Shown piece by piece: positions 1 through 10,284 of a DNA stretch of 19,308 nucleotides. The first letter of the stretch is position 1; each line of letters starts with the position of its first letter. A program made the position numbers and the translations under genes. The notes under the pieces are model-generated. The model saw only the letters and a list, made by a program, of their open reading frames with translations, was not told the origin of the DNA and made no database searches. Source of the stretch: Oehlia diaphana (taxonomy: Eukaryota; Glomeromycota; Glomeromycetes; Glomerales; Glomeraceae). Location of the stretch: the NCBI GenBank assembly GCA_003833135.1, contig QZLH01000710.1, positions 26,233 to 45,540 on the forward strand. Direction: 5' to 3'.

Positions 1-13
1 ATATGATAATTAA

Positions 14-645
14 AAAATCTCAAAATCACGTGATCGGTCCGAACCCCGGCTTTTTCTAGCCGCGTCCCCATATAAAAGTGAAACAATTTTAGCGCCAGAG
101 GCATTAGAGGCTTTTGAACAATTTTTACCAACTTTGGACAAATTCTTCGATTTAATAACTTCGATAGAATGCGATGTAAACAAGTTGTTTGTATTTGTTA
201 AATGGTATGGATCTGCAGTAATATCTAGTGGTGATACAATTCGAGCAAGTTCTAATTGGTATAATCAGTTTATATTTGATAATATTTCTATTAATATGGA
301 TAGTAACGAAATTGGAGAATATACCACTTACGATGGATTATGCTTTGGAAAGTAAGAGTTAAAATTGGTTTATTGTAATTTATTATCATGAATTCTAATT
401 AAATTTCATAGGTATTAATGTTATGTTCGGTTAAAATTTCCTCATTTGATGAAGCATTTGGCTTGGGTCTGATACGGTGGTATGATTATAAAAACAAAAA
501 TAAATTAAATTTGTATAATTGTCTGTGGATGAAACTAACTTCTCAATATGAATTCGTACCAATAGATTCAGCTGTAGAATCCGTACATATAGTACCACGA
601 TTTGAGAAAAATAATGAATATTTTGTTAATACTTTTATGTTTTAA
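14..645 (+). pseudogene. C-terminal remnant of a fungal transposon ORF (Plavaka/KDZ-like tail), broken
   Basis: Two coding blocks lie in sequence. Block 1 (open from 14; credible coding from about 93, after a ttttag acceptor) runs to 351 and includes WYNQFIFDNISINMDSNEIG. Block 2 (412-645) includes GLIRWYDYKNKNKL, VHIVPRF and the terminal YFVNTFMF. An RWY segment followed by a 'HIVPxF...YFVNxF' ending resembles, from memory, the C-termini of large fungal cut-and-paste transposon ORFs (Plavaka / Kyakuja-Dileera-Zisupton type); that is inference. A canonical intron (gtaaga at 352, tcatag ending 411) separates the blocks, but splicing there gives K-Y-stop. Block 2 needs one extra base to stay in frame, so a one-base loss at the acceptor is likely. 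There is no in-frame Met before about 297, so the 5' part is missing. I read this as a truncated, frameshifted relic, but an unrelated hypothetical gene entering from the left cannot be excluded. Confidence 0.45.
25..35. promoter_or_regulatory. Recurring palindromic motif ATCAYGYGATC, copy 1
   Basis: Reads ATCACGTGATC, an E-box-like CACGTG core inside a longer near-palindrome. The same consensus recurs at 2752-2762 (reverse), 5964-5974 and 15391-15401. A TATA-like atataaaag follows at 69-77. Function is inferred only from recurrence. Confidence 0.3.
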
Positions 646-964
646 TTTTATTAGAAATAGATTAATTGCATGTTATTGTACAGGTGTACTTAATAATGAT
701 GGTATAATGTAACGTGAAATCAATATTAGGAAAGTTAATAAATTATTAATATTTGTAATCTTTAATAATAACTGAAAAAAATTATTATGTATTTTATATA
801 TTTTGATGTACATACATTAAACATTATTAACTTAGGCCATTGGTGTATAAATTTAGTAATGTTAAAATGTACATTGCTAAGTAATGTGTTAATAATATGC
901 ATTACTAATAAGCATTGTTAAATAACAATGAACATCTAAATCTAATGTACATTGTGATGTGTAG
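646..964. other. AT-rich intergenic stretch with short palindromes
   Basis: No coding signal seen. It holds two copies of the 10-bp palindrome AATGTACATT (866-875 and 944-953) and a perfect 8-bp-arm hairpin CATTGTTA/TAACAATG at 913-930. These may be relics of a small inverted-repeat element, but I cannot define ends or a target-site duplication. Confidence 0.4.
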
Positions 965-1161
965 AAGTCACTTGACTTCCTGATGTTGATTCAATATTAC
1001 ATATCAGTGACTAATCGTTTAGATATCAGGAATCCGATTTTTAGGCATATTTAGTATGTTACATATCAGGTACCCGATATATAATAAATGTCCGATATAT
1101 ATTTGATTAGTCACTGATATATAGGTACCTGATATGTACCTGATAGCATCAATTTTGACTA
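965..1161 (-). repeat. Dispersed TATCAGGTA/CCCGATATGT repeat, copy 1
   Basis: This AT-rich block is built from short variants of ATATCAGGTACC, CCGATATATAA and CAGTGACTAATC. Read on the minus strand it begins CACTAGTCAAAATTGATGC at the 1161 end. That terminus matches the starts of the elements at 11364 and 18222. The 965 end on the plus strand starts CACTTGAC, a weak inverted counterpart. It abuts the 5' edge of the recombinase pseudogene and may be what removed its upstream exons. No autonomous coding capacity is seen, so a non-autonomous DNA element or degenerate minisatellite is likely. Confidence 0.55.
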
Positions 1162-2268
1162 GTGAAACTAATTCTTTCACATAGATTGATGGATGGATCA
1201 ACACCTGAACGTTTATTGCACCATGTTTTTTTTCATAATGTAACAATATTAGGTCTCAAAGGAGGAGAACATTCATCTATTGTGGCTGATGATTTTAAAA
1301 AATGTAAAGATGATGGATTTGATGTATATATTTATCGCTTTAAAACAAATCAACGAGGATTAAAGAACTGTGAAAAGGCAGATATATTAATTATACTAAA
1401 TCACAAGGAAATTATTCATGATTATGAATCTTATTTTTCAAGAAGACCAGTTCTTTGTGATCCTGAATTTTATCTCCAAGAAGCAAATGAAGAAATAGGT
1501 AAAAATTTATTGATTCAATATATTTATATTTCTTTATTTGTTCATTATTATAAATTGCTTTTCTTATAAATTTTTATTTTATAATAAATAGCATTCCAAA
1601 CTGGTATTTGGTACAAAAAGAACCATATTGGGCAAACACGTTTAAAAAATTTTATGCTTGACGTTTGTAAAATGACTGGTATTAATAATACCACCAACCG
1701 GAAAATCTCAAATCATATAGGAAGAAAAATTATGATTCGTGGTCTTCAATCAGTTGGGCTTTCATTAGATAAAATGAGCTTATAAAGCCATCATCATTCT
1801 GATAAAGGTTTAAAACCATATATGTCATCCAGAGAGCCAGAAAAATTAGATATGATGAATAAACTTGTTGAACAATTTTATAATGTGAAATCAAAAGCAA
1901 TATGTAAGTAATTTATATATTATTTAGTTCTTATTAGTAATTAAAAAAAGGGTTACATTTATTGACTTTTTATTTAGCTAATATTAATACAAGACAATCT
2001 AAAATCAATGAGGATAAAAAGGGACAAGAAAATTGCAGTTTTATGAAAGCTAGTGAAGGTAAAATTCAATGTAATATTTTTTTCATAAACTTTATTTATG
2101 AAATTTTATATATTAGTATTAAAAGTATCAGCTATTTCAAACTATACACCTTTTCAATCTGTAAATAATATATCAATGGAGATCTCTATGAAACCTGAAC
2201 AATTTATATTCTTGTTACAAAATGGAGCTTTAGCAAATCTTAATATTAAAATAAACTTAGCTAATTAA
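1162..2268 (+). pseudogene. Tyrosine-recombinase (Crypton/DUF3504-like) relic, multi-exon, stop codon inside
   Basis: Exons are about 1162-1498, 1592-1903, 1978-2058 and 2132-2268. All three introns are GT-AG and phase 1, so the frame is held throughout. Visible: VFFHNVTILGLKGGEHSS (the first catalytic-Arg motif, normally GLRGGEH, here Lys), KTNQRG, YFSRRP, then SNHIGRK (the H-x-x-R box) and, after an in-frame TAA at 1783-1785, a HSDKGLKPY stretch carrying the candidate nucleophile Tyr. The family is the tyrosine recombinase-like domain of Cryptons and Crypton-derived proteins, which is abundant in Rhizophagus as hypothetical proteins (recalled, not searched). The in-frame stop between the HxxR box and the Tyr, plus Arg to Lys, argue that this copy cannot recombine DNA. 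The upstream part is lost against the repeat ending at 1161. The intact intron phases suggest recent decay. Confidence 0.7.
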
Positions 2269-2841
2269 ATTTTTTAGTATATATTCACTTTTTATAAATA
2301 TATAATTGTAAAAATATTGTAGTTATTGTATAGCAAATAATAATATCAGTATATAAAAATTTTGCAATATTAATTTATTATTGTATAGTAAATAAAAATA
2401 TCAGTTCATGAAAATCTGCATGATCTTATTGGGCTGAATAATAATATGAATTATTATCCATATTTTACTTTTTTAATATATTAAAAATATTAATATGGTA
2501 TATATCATCTACACTCATCAAAATTTAGCATAGATTCTTAATGTATCTAGTTTTTCAATTTGTATATTATTAGAAAATTAATCTGATTTTTATGTAATTT
2601 GAGTTTTATTCTTTTAGAAAATTAGCTTACATTTTTGAACTAAAATATTATTGGCATTTAAACATAAGGTATTTTATTAGTAGCTAGCCAGATTTAGACT
2701 AATTTTGCAGGGGTATTTACAGGGTTTTAACCAATAAAAATGCAAAATTTTGATCACATGATAATTTGATTATTAATTAAACAATTATATATTTTTATCT
2801 ATATTGTTGATTTAAATCTTTTTGCTCTTATGAAATAAAAA
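2269..2841. other. AT-rich intergenic stretch
   Basis: No gene seen. It contains runs of TA-rich sequence, one copy of the ATCAYGYGATC motif (2752-2762) with a CCAAT at 2731-2735, and probably the 5' non-coding end of the transposon whose ORF starts at 2842. I could not define its terminal inverted repeat. Confidence 0.4.
2752..2762 (-). promoter_or_regulatory. Recurring palindromic motif ATCAYGYGATC, copy 2
   Basis: Plus strand GATCACATGAT, i.e. ATCATGTGATC on the minus strand. It lies 80 bp upstream of the transposase pseudogene start and 17 bp after a CCAAT box. Confidence 0.3.
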
Positions 2842-5034
2842 ATGCTGCCTTCTTCTAAGCAAAAAAGAAAATCAAAAGAACAACCACATATAGTAGATGG
2901 TAAATATAATATTAAAAAAATATGCAATGATAGTTGGGACTTTTTGATGCTTAAAGTATCTTACAATAATGATGATTCATCTGATTTTTTCAGTGATAGT
3001 TCATATTATTTTAATGATGATCCTGATTTTTTTAATGATAATGGTAGCAGTTCTTCAAGTTTTTATTAATAATATACTGGCTAGTAATATGTAAGATTGC
3101 TTGCTAAAACCTAAAGGTTTAGGCAAAATGGCGTTTTGCCGAAAAGCGAAATTCTGCCGAAACTATATTAAAGTTATATTAAAAAACTGGCGAAACTCTG
3201 GAGAAAGGCGAAACTGCCGAAACTTATTATAAATGCTAAAACTGCTGAAACTCTGCTGAAACTATAATAAATCTATAGTAAAATTTTGATGAAACTAATC
3301 GTAGGATTTTGAAGAGGTTTAGATAAGCAACCTTAGTGATATGAATTTTAAATTTTTTAATGATGAAGAAGTGTAGGATGATAATAATAATAGTGAATGA
3401 GATGAACCAGAAGATATATAAGCCAAAATTAAACTTCACCAAAGATTAAAAAGTCTCAATTTAGTATAGAAAGATGATAATCAATTAGAAAAAATGAAGT
3501 AAGGTCATATAAGATAAGCAAAATACCAAAATTAACATATTATAACAAATATGGTCCAAATGGCATTTTAACTAAAGCTGCAGCTAACACTAAAAAAATT
3601 ACAAATTTTTTAAGATTAGTAATATTCAAGTTACTAAATTGTAATTATCTAATACTAATACATTAGAAGTTTTTTTAAATAATTTAAAAAGTGAAGTTAT
3701 TAACCCCTATACTTACAAAATAACTGAAAAAATAAAGGACTTAAAAGAACAGTTAGAAAAATAACATAATCAATTAACGGTTTAACGGTCATTGAATATA
3801 ATTATAAAAGAGCAATATTTGAATATTATATTTTGTTAAATAATAATGGACACAGAAGAATTGATATTAGTTTAGAAGTTGCTCAAAAAATTTTTATTGA
3901 TAATAGTATATAGAAAGTACGAAAAATCTGAAATCTTACAAATTATTAGTTATTGAATAATAAACTTTCAGAATCTAAAATTGGAAAACATAAAAAATAA
4001 TTAGAATAATTGATAACGAAGATATTGCAGAAAGATGTCATACTTGGATTCAAAAACAAGATTTTAATACTACATTAACTTTATTTAAAAAATTCATTAA
4101 AAATAAATTGTTTCCTAATATCAGAATCACTGAAGAATAATCTTTGCTTTAACAACTGCAACAAGATGTAATAAGTAAAAAATTTAAACTAAATCTTTAA
4201 TAAACCTGAATATTAATGTTTATATTTGTTATAGATATTAAATAAAGGGTTTAATGTTCTTGGTTATTCATTTTAATAATATTGTTGTGAAATATATTAT
4301 GATGGGTATAAAAGAGATGATATTTTACAATATCAAAAAAAATTTTTAGAAAGATGTTTGAACATAAAAAATACATATCCAAATATGAAGGTGAATCTAT
4401 AGATTGAATACATCCTAACTTACTTAAAGAAGAGAGAGAGAGAATCCTTGTAGTTCATGATGAATGCATTTTTTATTTAAATGATGGAAAATGTGAATTG
4501 TGAACTAAAGATAGTAAGATGCCATTACAAAAAAAAGGAAATGAAAGATTAATCATGATTAGTGAATTTCTTATTGAAGTTAACAGACATTTGCATTTAC
4601 AATAAACTGATATAGAAAAACATCTTCACATACCTGAAGCAGTTGATATTACTTAAAGCCTGATATAAATTAAGATGGATATTGGACAGTAGAATATTTT
4701 CTAGAACAAATTGAATATAAAACAATTCCAATTTTGAGACATTATATCCAGATTGTATGGTGGTATTTGCTTTTGACAATAGTTCTAATCATGCTGCATT
4801 TAGCAAAGATGTATTAGTTACAAATCAAATAAATTTAAACTCAGGTGATAAACAACCAGTCATGCGGAATATTTACTTTAAACCAAATAATCAACTACAA
4901 TCAATGGTGTTTTTAACAACATATAATGATGAAAAACTCAGAGGTAAGCCCAAAGGAATTAAACAAGTATTAATGGAATGTGAAAAATGGCCATCTGGAG
5001 GATTGGACTTCAGATCTTTCACTTTAAACATAGG
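2842..5034 (+). pseudogene. Decayed DDE transposase (IS630/Tc1-like family common in Glomeromycota)
   Basis: The N-terminal block at 2842-3069 starts MLPSSKQKRKSKEQ and continues into an acidic D/S-rich stretch. Further recognisable blocks, in varying frames, are LTYYNKYGPNGILTKAA (about 3530-3590), VIEYNYKRAIFEYY (about 3790-3830), LLNNKLSESKIGKH and VLGYSF (DNA-binding half), and LVVHDECIFYLNDGK (first catalytic Asp at 4459-4461). Then come KGNERLIMISEFL and VFAFDNSSNHAAF (second Asp at 4775-4777), QSMVFLTTYN and LRGKPKGIKQVL. The order and spacing match a full-length transposase of this family as I recall it. Many in-frame stops and frameshifts occur between the blocks. The C-terminal part with the third acidic residue is missing: coding similarity stops at the hairpin element near 5008. 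A tandem repeat interrupts it at about 3100-3290. Clearly non-functional. Confidence 0.75.
3100..3290. repeat. Degenerate GCGAAAC/TGCCGAAACT minisatellite inside the transposase relic
   Basis: Repeated variants of GGCGAAACT and TGCCGAAACTATATTAAA occupy the interval, with the last units decayed to TGCTGAAACT. The left edge has two perfect inverted repeats: CCTAAA/TTTAGG (3111-3124) and GGCAAAA/TTTTGCC (3122-3140). GC content is locally higher than the surroundings. It sits between the N-terminal acidic block and the next recognisable transposase block, so it is an insertion or local expansion. Confidence 0.6.
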
Positions 5035-5206
5035 GTATTGTTACTGATTAATATGTGTAACATGAGTTGGCCGGGCAAATTTGTAAAGCTGGCCAGAATT
5101 ATAGTAATTTTTTGTTAAAATTATAATTCTGGCCAGCTTTACAAATTTGCCCGGCCAACTCATGTTATACATATTAATCAGTAATGTTTAAAGTGAAAGA
5201 TCTGAA
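5008..5206. mobile_element. Near-perfect long hairpin (foldback/MITE-like) element
   Basis: The left arm (5009-5103) starts TTCAGATCTTTCACTTTAAA. The right arm (about 5120-5206) is its reverse complement, ending TTTAAAGTGAAAGATCTGAA. Inner parts (ACATGAGTTGGCCGGGCAAA and GGCCAGAATTATA) pair almost without mismatch around a loop of about 15 nt. The only large asymmetry is about 9-10 extra bases (5032-5041) in the left arm. There is no coding capacity. It truncates the transposase homology on its left. I see no clear target-site duplication, so it could be a palindromic MITE or a rearranged transposon end. The near-identity of the arms implies a young structure. Confidence 0.75.
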
Positions 5207-6522
5207 CCATCAAACTATTTTTCGTAAATGACGAAATGCTCTTATCTGTATTTTTCAAAAATTTTTAAATGTTTTAATGTTTTAAGCAAAAATATTTTCT
5301 AATATAAAAGTAGCAAAAACATATAAAATTAAGAGTGAAGCAACCAGTGATTCAATTTTGATAAAAAAACTTCGCCTACATAAAGCCAGCATATACAATT
5401 TTTACACGTCGAAAAAATTAAAAAAAGTAAAATTTTCGCGCACTTTGTACTTTACAACTTTTTCACTCTCCTAATAATAAATATCTAATATTAAGATGTG
5501 TTTCTTTTTTCAGACAATACTGTATTTTCTTAAAAGAAATAGATATTAAAATCAACACACTGTTTTATTTAATACTTACGTTTTTAATTATTTGTTTTGT
5601 TTATTAGCAAAAAGTATAAATAAACATTGAAGATGCGATAAATATTTCCAACTTGACAATATTTATGTATTTGACAATATATTAATTAATCAAATCGATA
5701 TTTGGGAAATCGATTATTCAGAAAAACGACATTTACATTCATAGAAGAGTTATTCCTTCATTATATGTGCAAGAAATCGTTTCGTCTTTGAAAAAGTATG
5801 GTGTAACATTTGTGGAATATTGTAATATATAGAGAATTAGATAGTACAAATTTATTTACCTGGATGAGAGCAAAAATTTGGCAAAACATATTAGGTTAGA
5901 TTTACGATACTGGTTAAATTTTTAGGGTGTTTATTAGTGTGACACAATGATCTGATTGGACGTATCACGCGATCAGGGGCTGTGGCGCGGGTCAACATGA
6001 CACATATTTCAGACGTACTTTAATATATTTTACCGGCATACAAACTGTATGAAACTACAAGTTGAATAAACCTTTTCGCAGGATAAATTAGTTAAAAGAT
6101 GAATTAGTTAAAAATTTGATCTCGTTGAATCATTATATCATTATCAAACAGGCCAGTAATTTAGAAAGAAAAAGCTTTTTTTAACGAGCAGATTATCGAA
6201 CTAAAATGAATCATCGAGCAGATTAGTAATAAGAAAAAAATGTGGTGACTTTGATCATTATGATCAAAAAAAGAAAAAGTTACGCAATCTAACGCGCAAT
6301 TGCCGCAGTATAATTTGTTAAATAAAATGGGAATTTTTCTTATTGTAATTTGTTTTCCTTTTACTTGTGTAATCTTGTTTGTATGATAATATATAAATAA
6401 AAAATTGCCGCTTGACGCAAAGCTTTCTTTTTTATTTCTTTGTTTCTTACCTTTTATTTTTAATATATTTTCCTTGATTCCTTAATAATACGTTTTTAGC
6501 TGTGAAATAAGAACTCTATAAA
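5207..6522. other. Intergenic region upstream of NBR1
   Basis: No convincing gene. A 48-codon open stretch at 5686-5832 (contains RRVIPSLYVQEIVSSLKKYG) has protein-like composition but no ATG start and no family I know. A GC-richer patch at 5938-6000 holds CTGATTGG (inverted CCAAT) and ATCACGCGATC, which is promoter-like. A TATA-like tatataaata is near 6390, about 130 bp before the NBR1 ATG, followed by CT-rich sequence. Function of these sites is inferred. Confidence 0.45.
5964..5974. promoter_or_regulatory. Recurring palindromic motif ATCAYGYGATC, copy 3
   Basis: Reads ATCACGCGATC, 6 bp after CTGATTGG (inverted CCAAT). It is about 550 bp upstream of the NBR1 ATG, so it may belong to that promoter or to a decayed neighbour. 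Confidence 0.3.
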
Positions 6523-9500
6523 ATGGAATCATTTCAAATAAACTTCAAGGTCTCCTGTACTTCAGATCCTACTGTGCTTCGAAAGCTAAATTTCAAAAAT
6601 TCAGACTTAACGTATTCTTCTTTATATGCTAAGGTATTGATTTTACATGCTTATATTTTTTTTGATATCCGAAAGTGAAAAGTTAGACTCAATATAGTAT
6701 CCTGAGCAATAATCTAAGCGATTTCTTTATTATCAAAGCATGATATGCATAACGTTAATAAGCTTTGATTCTTTAAGTAAATTTTTGACATGAAAGTATT
6801 ATTAATTTTGCTGCGGAAAAATATTTACCATTTTTTTTCCAATTTATTTTTTAAAATTCTTAGCTTTCAGCTCTTTTTAAATTGGATAATTTTATAATTC
6901 GATACACTGATGAAGATGAGGATGCTATTTGTATCGATAATGATAAAGAACTCAAAGATGCTATTGACCATGCTTTAAATTTAGGCAAAAACAATGCGAG
7001 AGTTGTGATTAGGTTAAGCTTGGAAAGAATGGACACTCAAGTTTCCAATCGACAAGACCCTAGCGAAAACTTAAATGATAAAAATATTGTAGCAGGTAAT
7101 TGTTTAAAATATTTTAATGTTTTTACTAACTATAACAAAAGCTAGACATTTTTGCATTTTCTATGAAATTCTATGAAAAGGCTCTGATGCTGCGCCACAA
7201 ATCGATAAATCTCAATCATCATCTGAATTTGGTACAAATAATGAATACGCCAATCCTGAAGAATATGCTTTCGAAAGAGTATTAAATACAGGAATCAAAA
7301 ATCTCCAGGATATGGTACAAGCTTTCGTAACCCAGTTGAGCAACACCATAGAACGGGATTTGTCTAATAAGAATCTTAACGTGTCTCAACCACATCAATC
7401 AAATTATGGTGGCAATTCTCACAATGTTAGAAGTAATGATTCAATTACCAGTTCTTCATCTGAGACGCGACAAATTCCTAAAGTTACAGATATTCCAGCT
7501 TCTTCAGGTATGTTTAAGTCACCATATAATATATATATTAAAATGACCGAAATTATTTATATATTATTTACAACTTTTATAATTTCTTACAGAACCTGTT
7601 GTGCATCATGGTGTAATGTGTGATTGCTGTAAAAATATTATCCGTGGAATGAGATGGAAGTGTACATCTTGTTTAAATTATGATTTATGTCAAGTTTGTA
7701 AATCTAAATCACCAAGTATTCATCGTCATTCGAATAAGCATGCGTTCCAACCTATCCCATATCCAAGAACTTCCAACCATACTCCCCGTATGTGTTATCA
7801 ACATATTTTTTGAATTTCCTATAATACAAGATTATTATATTTTATTCACGCCATATTTATCATCTCCTAATATTAAATTAGGGCCAGAAAATTTGCATTC
7901 TGCTACTTGTGACTACTGTGAATCAGTTATCTTTGGAATACGTCATAAGTGTATTAATTGCCCAGATTTTGACCTGTGTAATAATTGCATTTGTATGTAA
8001 ATTTGGGATATTTATTTATCATCAAAGTTAAGATAATTATTTACTCACGCTCAAATCAATTTTAGCGCTTGCACCGACCCAGCATCCCAATCACACATTT
8101 GTGCCTATCCATAGACCTGGTGAACCTGAAATCAAAATTCCGGGTATTTAGTATTACTACCATAACTTTGTGGACTTTGGGAATAAATTTAACATCATAT
8201 TTTGTTTAAATCTAATTTTTTTAGATGCTGCTTTTCATCCTGGAATTAGATGTGATGGTTGTCATAAATCAATCACTGGTGTTAGATTTAAGGTACAGGT
8301 TGTTTTTATTAATATAATGTGATTTATTTATAGCTTTAATTCAAACACTCTTTTTTTTTAAATTGAATAGTGCGGAAATTGTCCTGATTTTGATCTTTGT
8401 GGAAATTGTGAAGCGTCTCCTCTTAAAAAACATGATCCTAATCATGTTTTTATCAAGTTCAAGAGACCTGTTCCGTCTCCAATATCATCAACTACCCCTT
8501 TACTTCCGTTATTTTATTCACGTGCAGATGTCAAGATCTGCAGATCAAAAGAATGCGGACAAAAATCAATTTCGAAAGAAATGGAATCTACTACAAATAA
8601 TAGTATAGTTGAAGCTAGGCTCTCTTCTGCAACTTTAGCCACTCAATCTACCAGTCAAAAGTCGCCAATTTCAATTGCCAGAGCAACGAGGTAATTAATT
8701 AATTCACATCATTAATTTATTATTAAAACATCACTGAATTATGTATATTGTATAGTGATCCTGTTGTTAGTAGAGCACCAATTGACCTCTACGATCAGTT
8801 GCTTATCACTTCGACCACTTCACTTGAGTCATCTACCAAGCCTAAATCGCAAAACGATAGTTCATCTGTGTCATCTTCATGTTCCAGACAAGTTCCACTT
8901 CCCGAAATGTCTTCTACGCCTTCTCCATCTGTTTCAAATGTTAATACGAGTCATGCCGATTCCAATAACTACTTCACTCCTTTATTCCTTAAAAAATCCG
9001 TAGCAGAAACGATTTCAAAGAATCCATCGGGAAAAGCTTTTGATGTTTCGATGTTAAATTCACGTTTTATTGAAGATGTAAACGTACCAGATGGTACAGT
9101 ACTTGTACCACAGGCTCAATTTTTAAAGATCTGGAAAATGTCTAATAACGGCAGTATCGCTGTAAGTGGATATGATAATTTTTTATTAGATTATATTATA
9201 CATAAATATTAATACTAATATTAATATTTTTAAATGTTAGTGGCCTGAAAGCACAGTTTTACATTATGTTGGTGGACAGCGCATGTTCAACGATGCATTA
9301 ATTAAATCTGGTGAGGAACCAAAGATCCTTGTTGGTTCTGTTGAAGTTGGTAAAACTGTTTGTATTTCCGCTGACCTCCAAGCGCCTTCCGAACCCGGGA
9401 AATACGTTTCGTTAGTATAATATTAATTATCCCCTAATAGACCAATAATTCATCAACTTACCTATTAATATTTAATTTTAACATTATAAAGATTTTGGCG

Positions 9501-10284
9501 ATTGACAGACAGTGATGGTAATCGATTTGGACACAAAGTCTGGTGTGATATTACGGTAGAAGTTGACGATCAATCATCTAGCATGTCTTCATCTTCAATG
9601 ATCTTTCCCGTGTTGAATTATGATCAACAGTCTGTTTCGTTTAGAACCAAGGATACCTCAGCTCCAGTAACCACCCTTGCATCTTTAGAAATTGGAAAAC
9701 TTCAAAATGAAGAGGATTCTTTACATGATCAATTAGCAGCATATAACAAAAAATCAGAAATCATATCTGAAACTGAAAGTCAACCTGATTTTGATGATTC
9801 AGATGAAGATTCTGACGATATTTCTTCGATTACTTCTAGCATAGATTCATCTCAAGATTTTATTGTTGTAGAAAAGGAGTCGGATAATGATATGCAACGT
9901 GGAAGAAGTGTACAACCGTATATTATAAGCCAAGATTCAAATGAAGATAAAACTAGGAATGATGCACAATTACCTTCGATTGAAAATGTTCAAAGCTCAT
10001 CACCTGTTGATATTTCAACCGTTGAAAATGCTGCGACATCGCAACTTGTTACTGACGAGCCTGAATTAAGCGGAGAAATTCCAGAAGAGTATCAAGAAAA
10101 ATTAACACACTTGAATGACATGGTATATGTTTTTTAATTAATTTATGTTTGTTATGTTAGATTTCAAGTCATTTAACATCAATTTAAATATCAGGGCTTT
10201 CAGAATAAAGAAAAAAATCTGGAGCTTCTAAAAAAGTTTAACGGAGATTTGGAAAATACTATCAATAATCTTCTAAAAATGTAA
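6523..10284 (+). CDS. NBR1: NBR1-type selective autophagy receptor, 12 exons, 912 aa
   Basis: Exons: 6523-6633, 6864-7095, 7181-7507, 7593-7787, 7882-7992, 8066-8143, 8225-8292, 8371-8690, 8756-9161, 9241-9410, 9492-10122, 10195-10284 (2739 nt). Start MESFQINFK follows aaaATGG. PB1 spans about 1-90, with an acidic OPCA-like stretch (YTDEDEDAICIDNDKEL, 51-67) for PB1 pairing or self-assembly. ZZ1 (C233, C236, C247, C250, C256, C259, H269, H273), ZZ2 (C298 to H335) and ZZ3 (C361 to H399) each keep all eight zinc ligands. The FW domain (about 582-697) has W607, W617, W675 and W690. A candidate LIR, F796-I-V-V799, sits in an acidic/serine stretch. The UBA (about 872-912) has MGF at 883-885 and ends INNLLKM. 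Family role: cytosolic receptor linking cargo (via UBA, ZZ or FW) to Atg8 on phagophores. PB1 plus three ZZ plus UBA combines metazoan/plant features with the three-ZZ layout of fission-yeast Nbr1. The intron 2 acceptor and the GTTAGT donor of intron 10 are the least certain junctions. Confidence 0.93.

Noticed and set aside
1019..1246. 75-codon minus-strand ORF
   Set aside because: Runs through the TATCAGG repeat and overlaps the recombinase relic on the opposite strand.
5686..5832. 48-codon open stretch upstream of NBR1
   Set aside because: Composition is protein-like, but there is no start codon, no matched splice sites that I could place, and no known relative.
7096..7144. Earlier acceptors (7140 or 7144) for NBR1 intron 2
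   Set aside because: Both lead quickly to in-frame stops; the acceptor ending at 7180 keeps the frame into the next exon.
8755..9003. 82-codon ORF overlapping NBR1 exon 9
   Set aside because: A shifted-frame shadow of the Ser-rich linker of NBR1.
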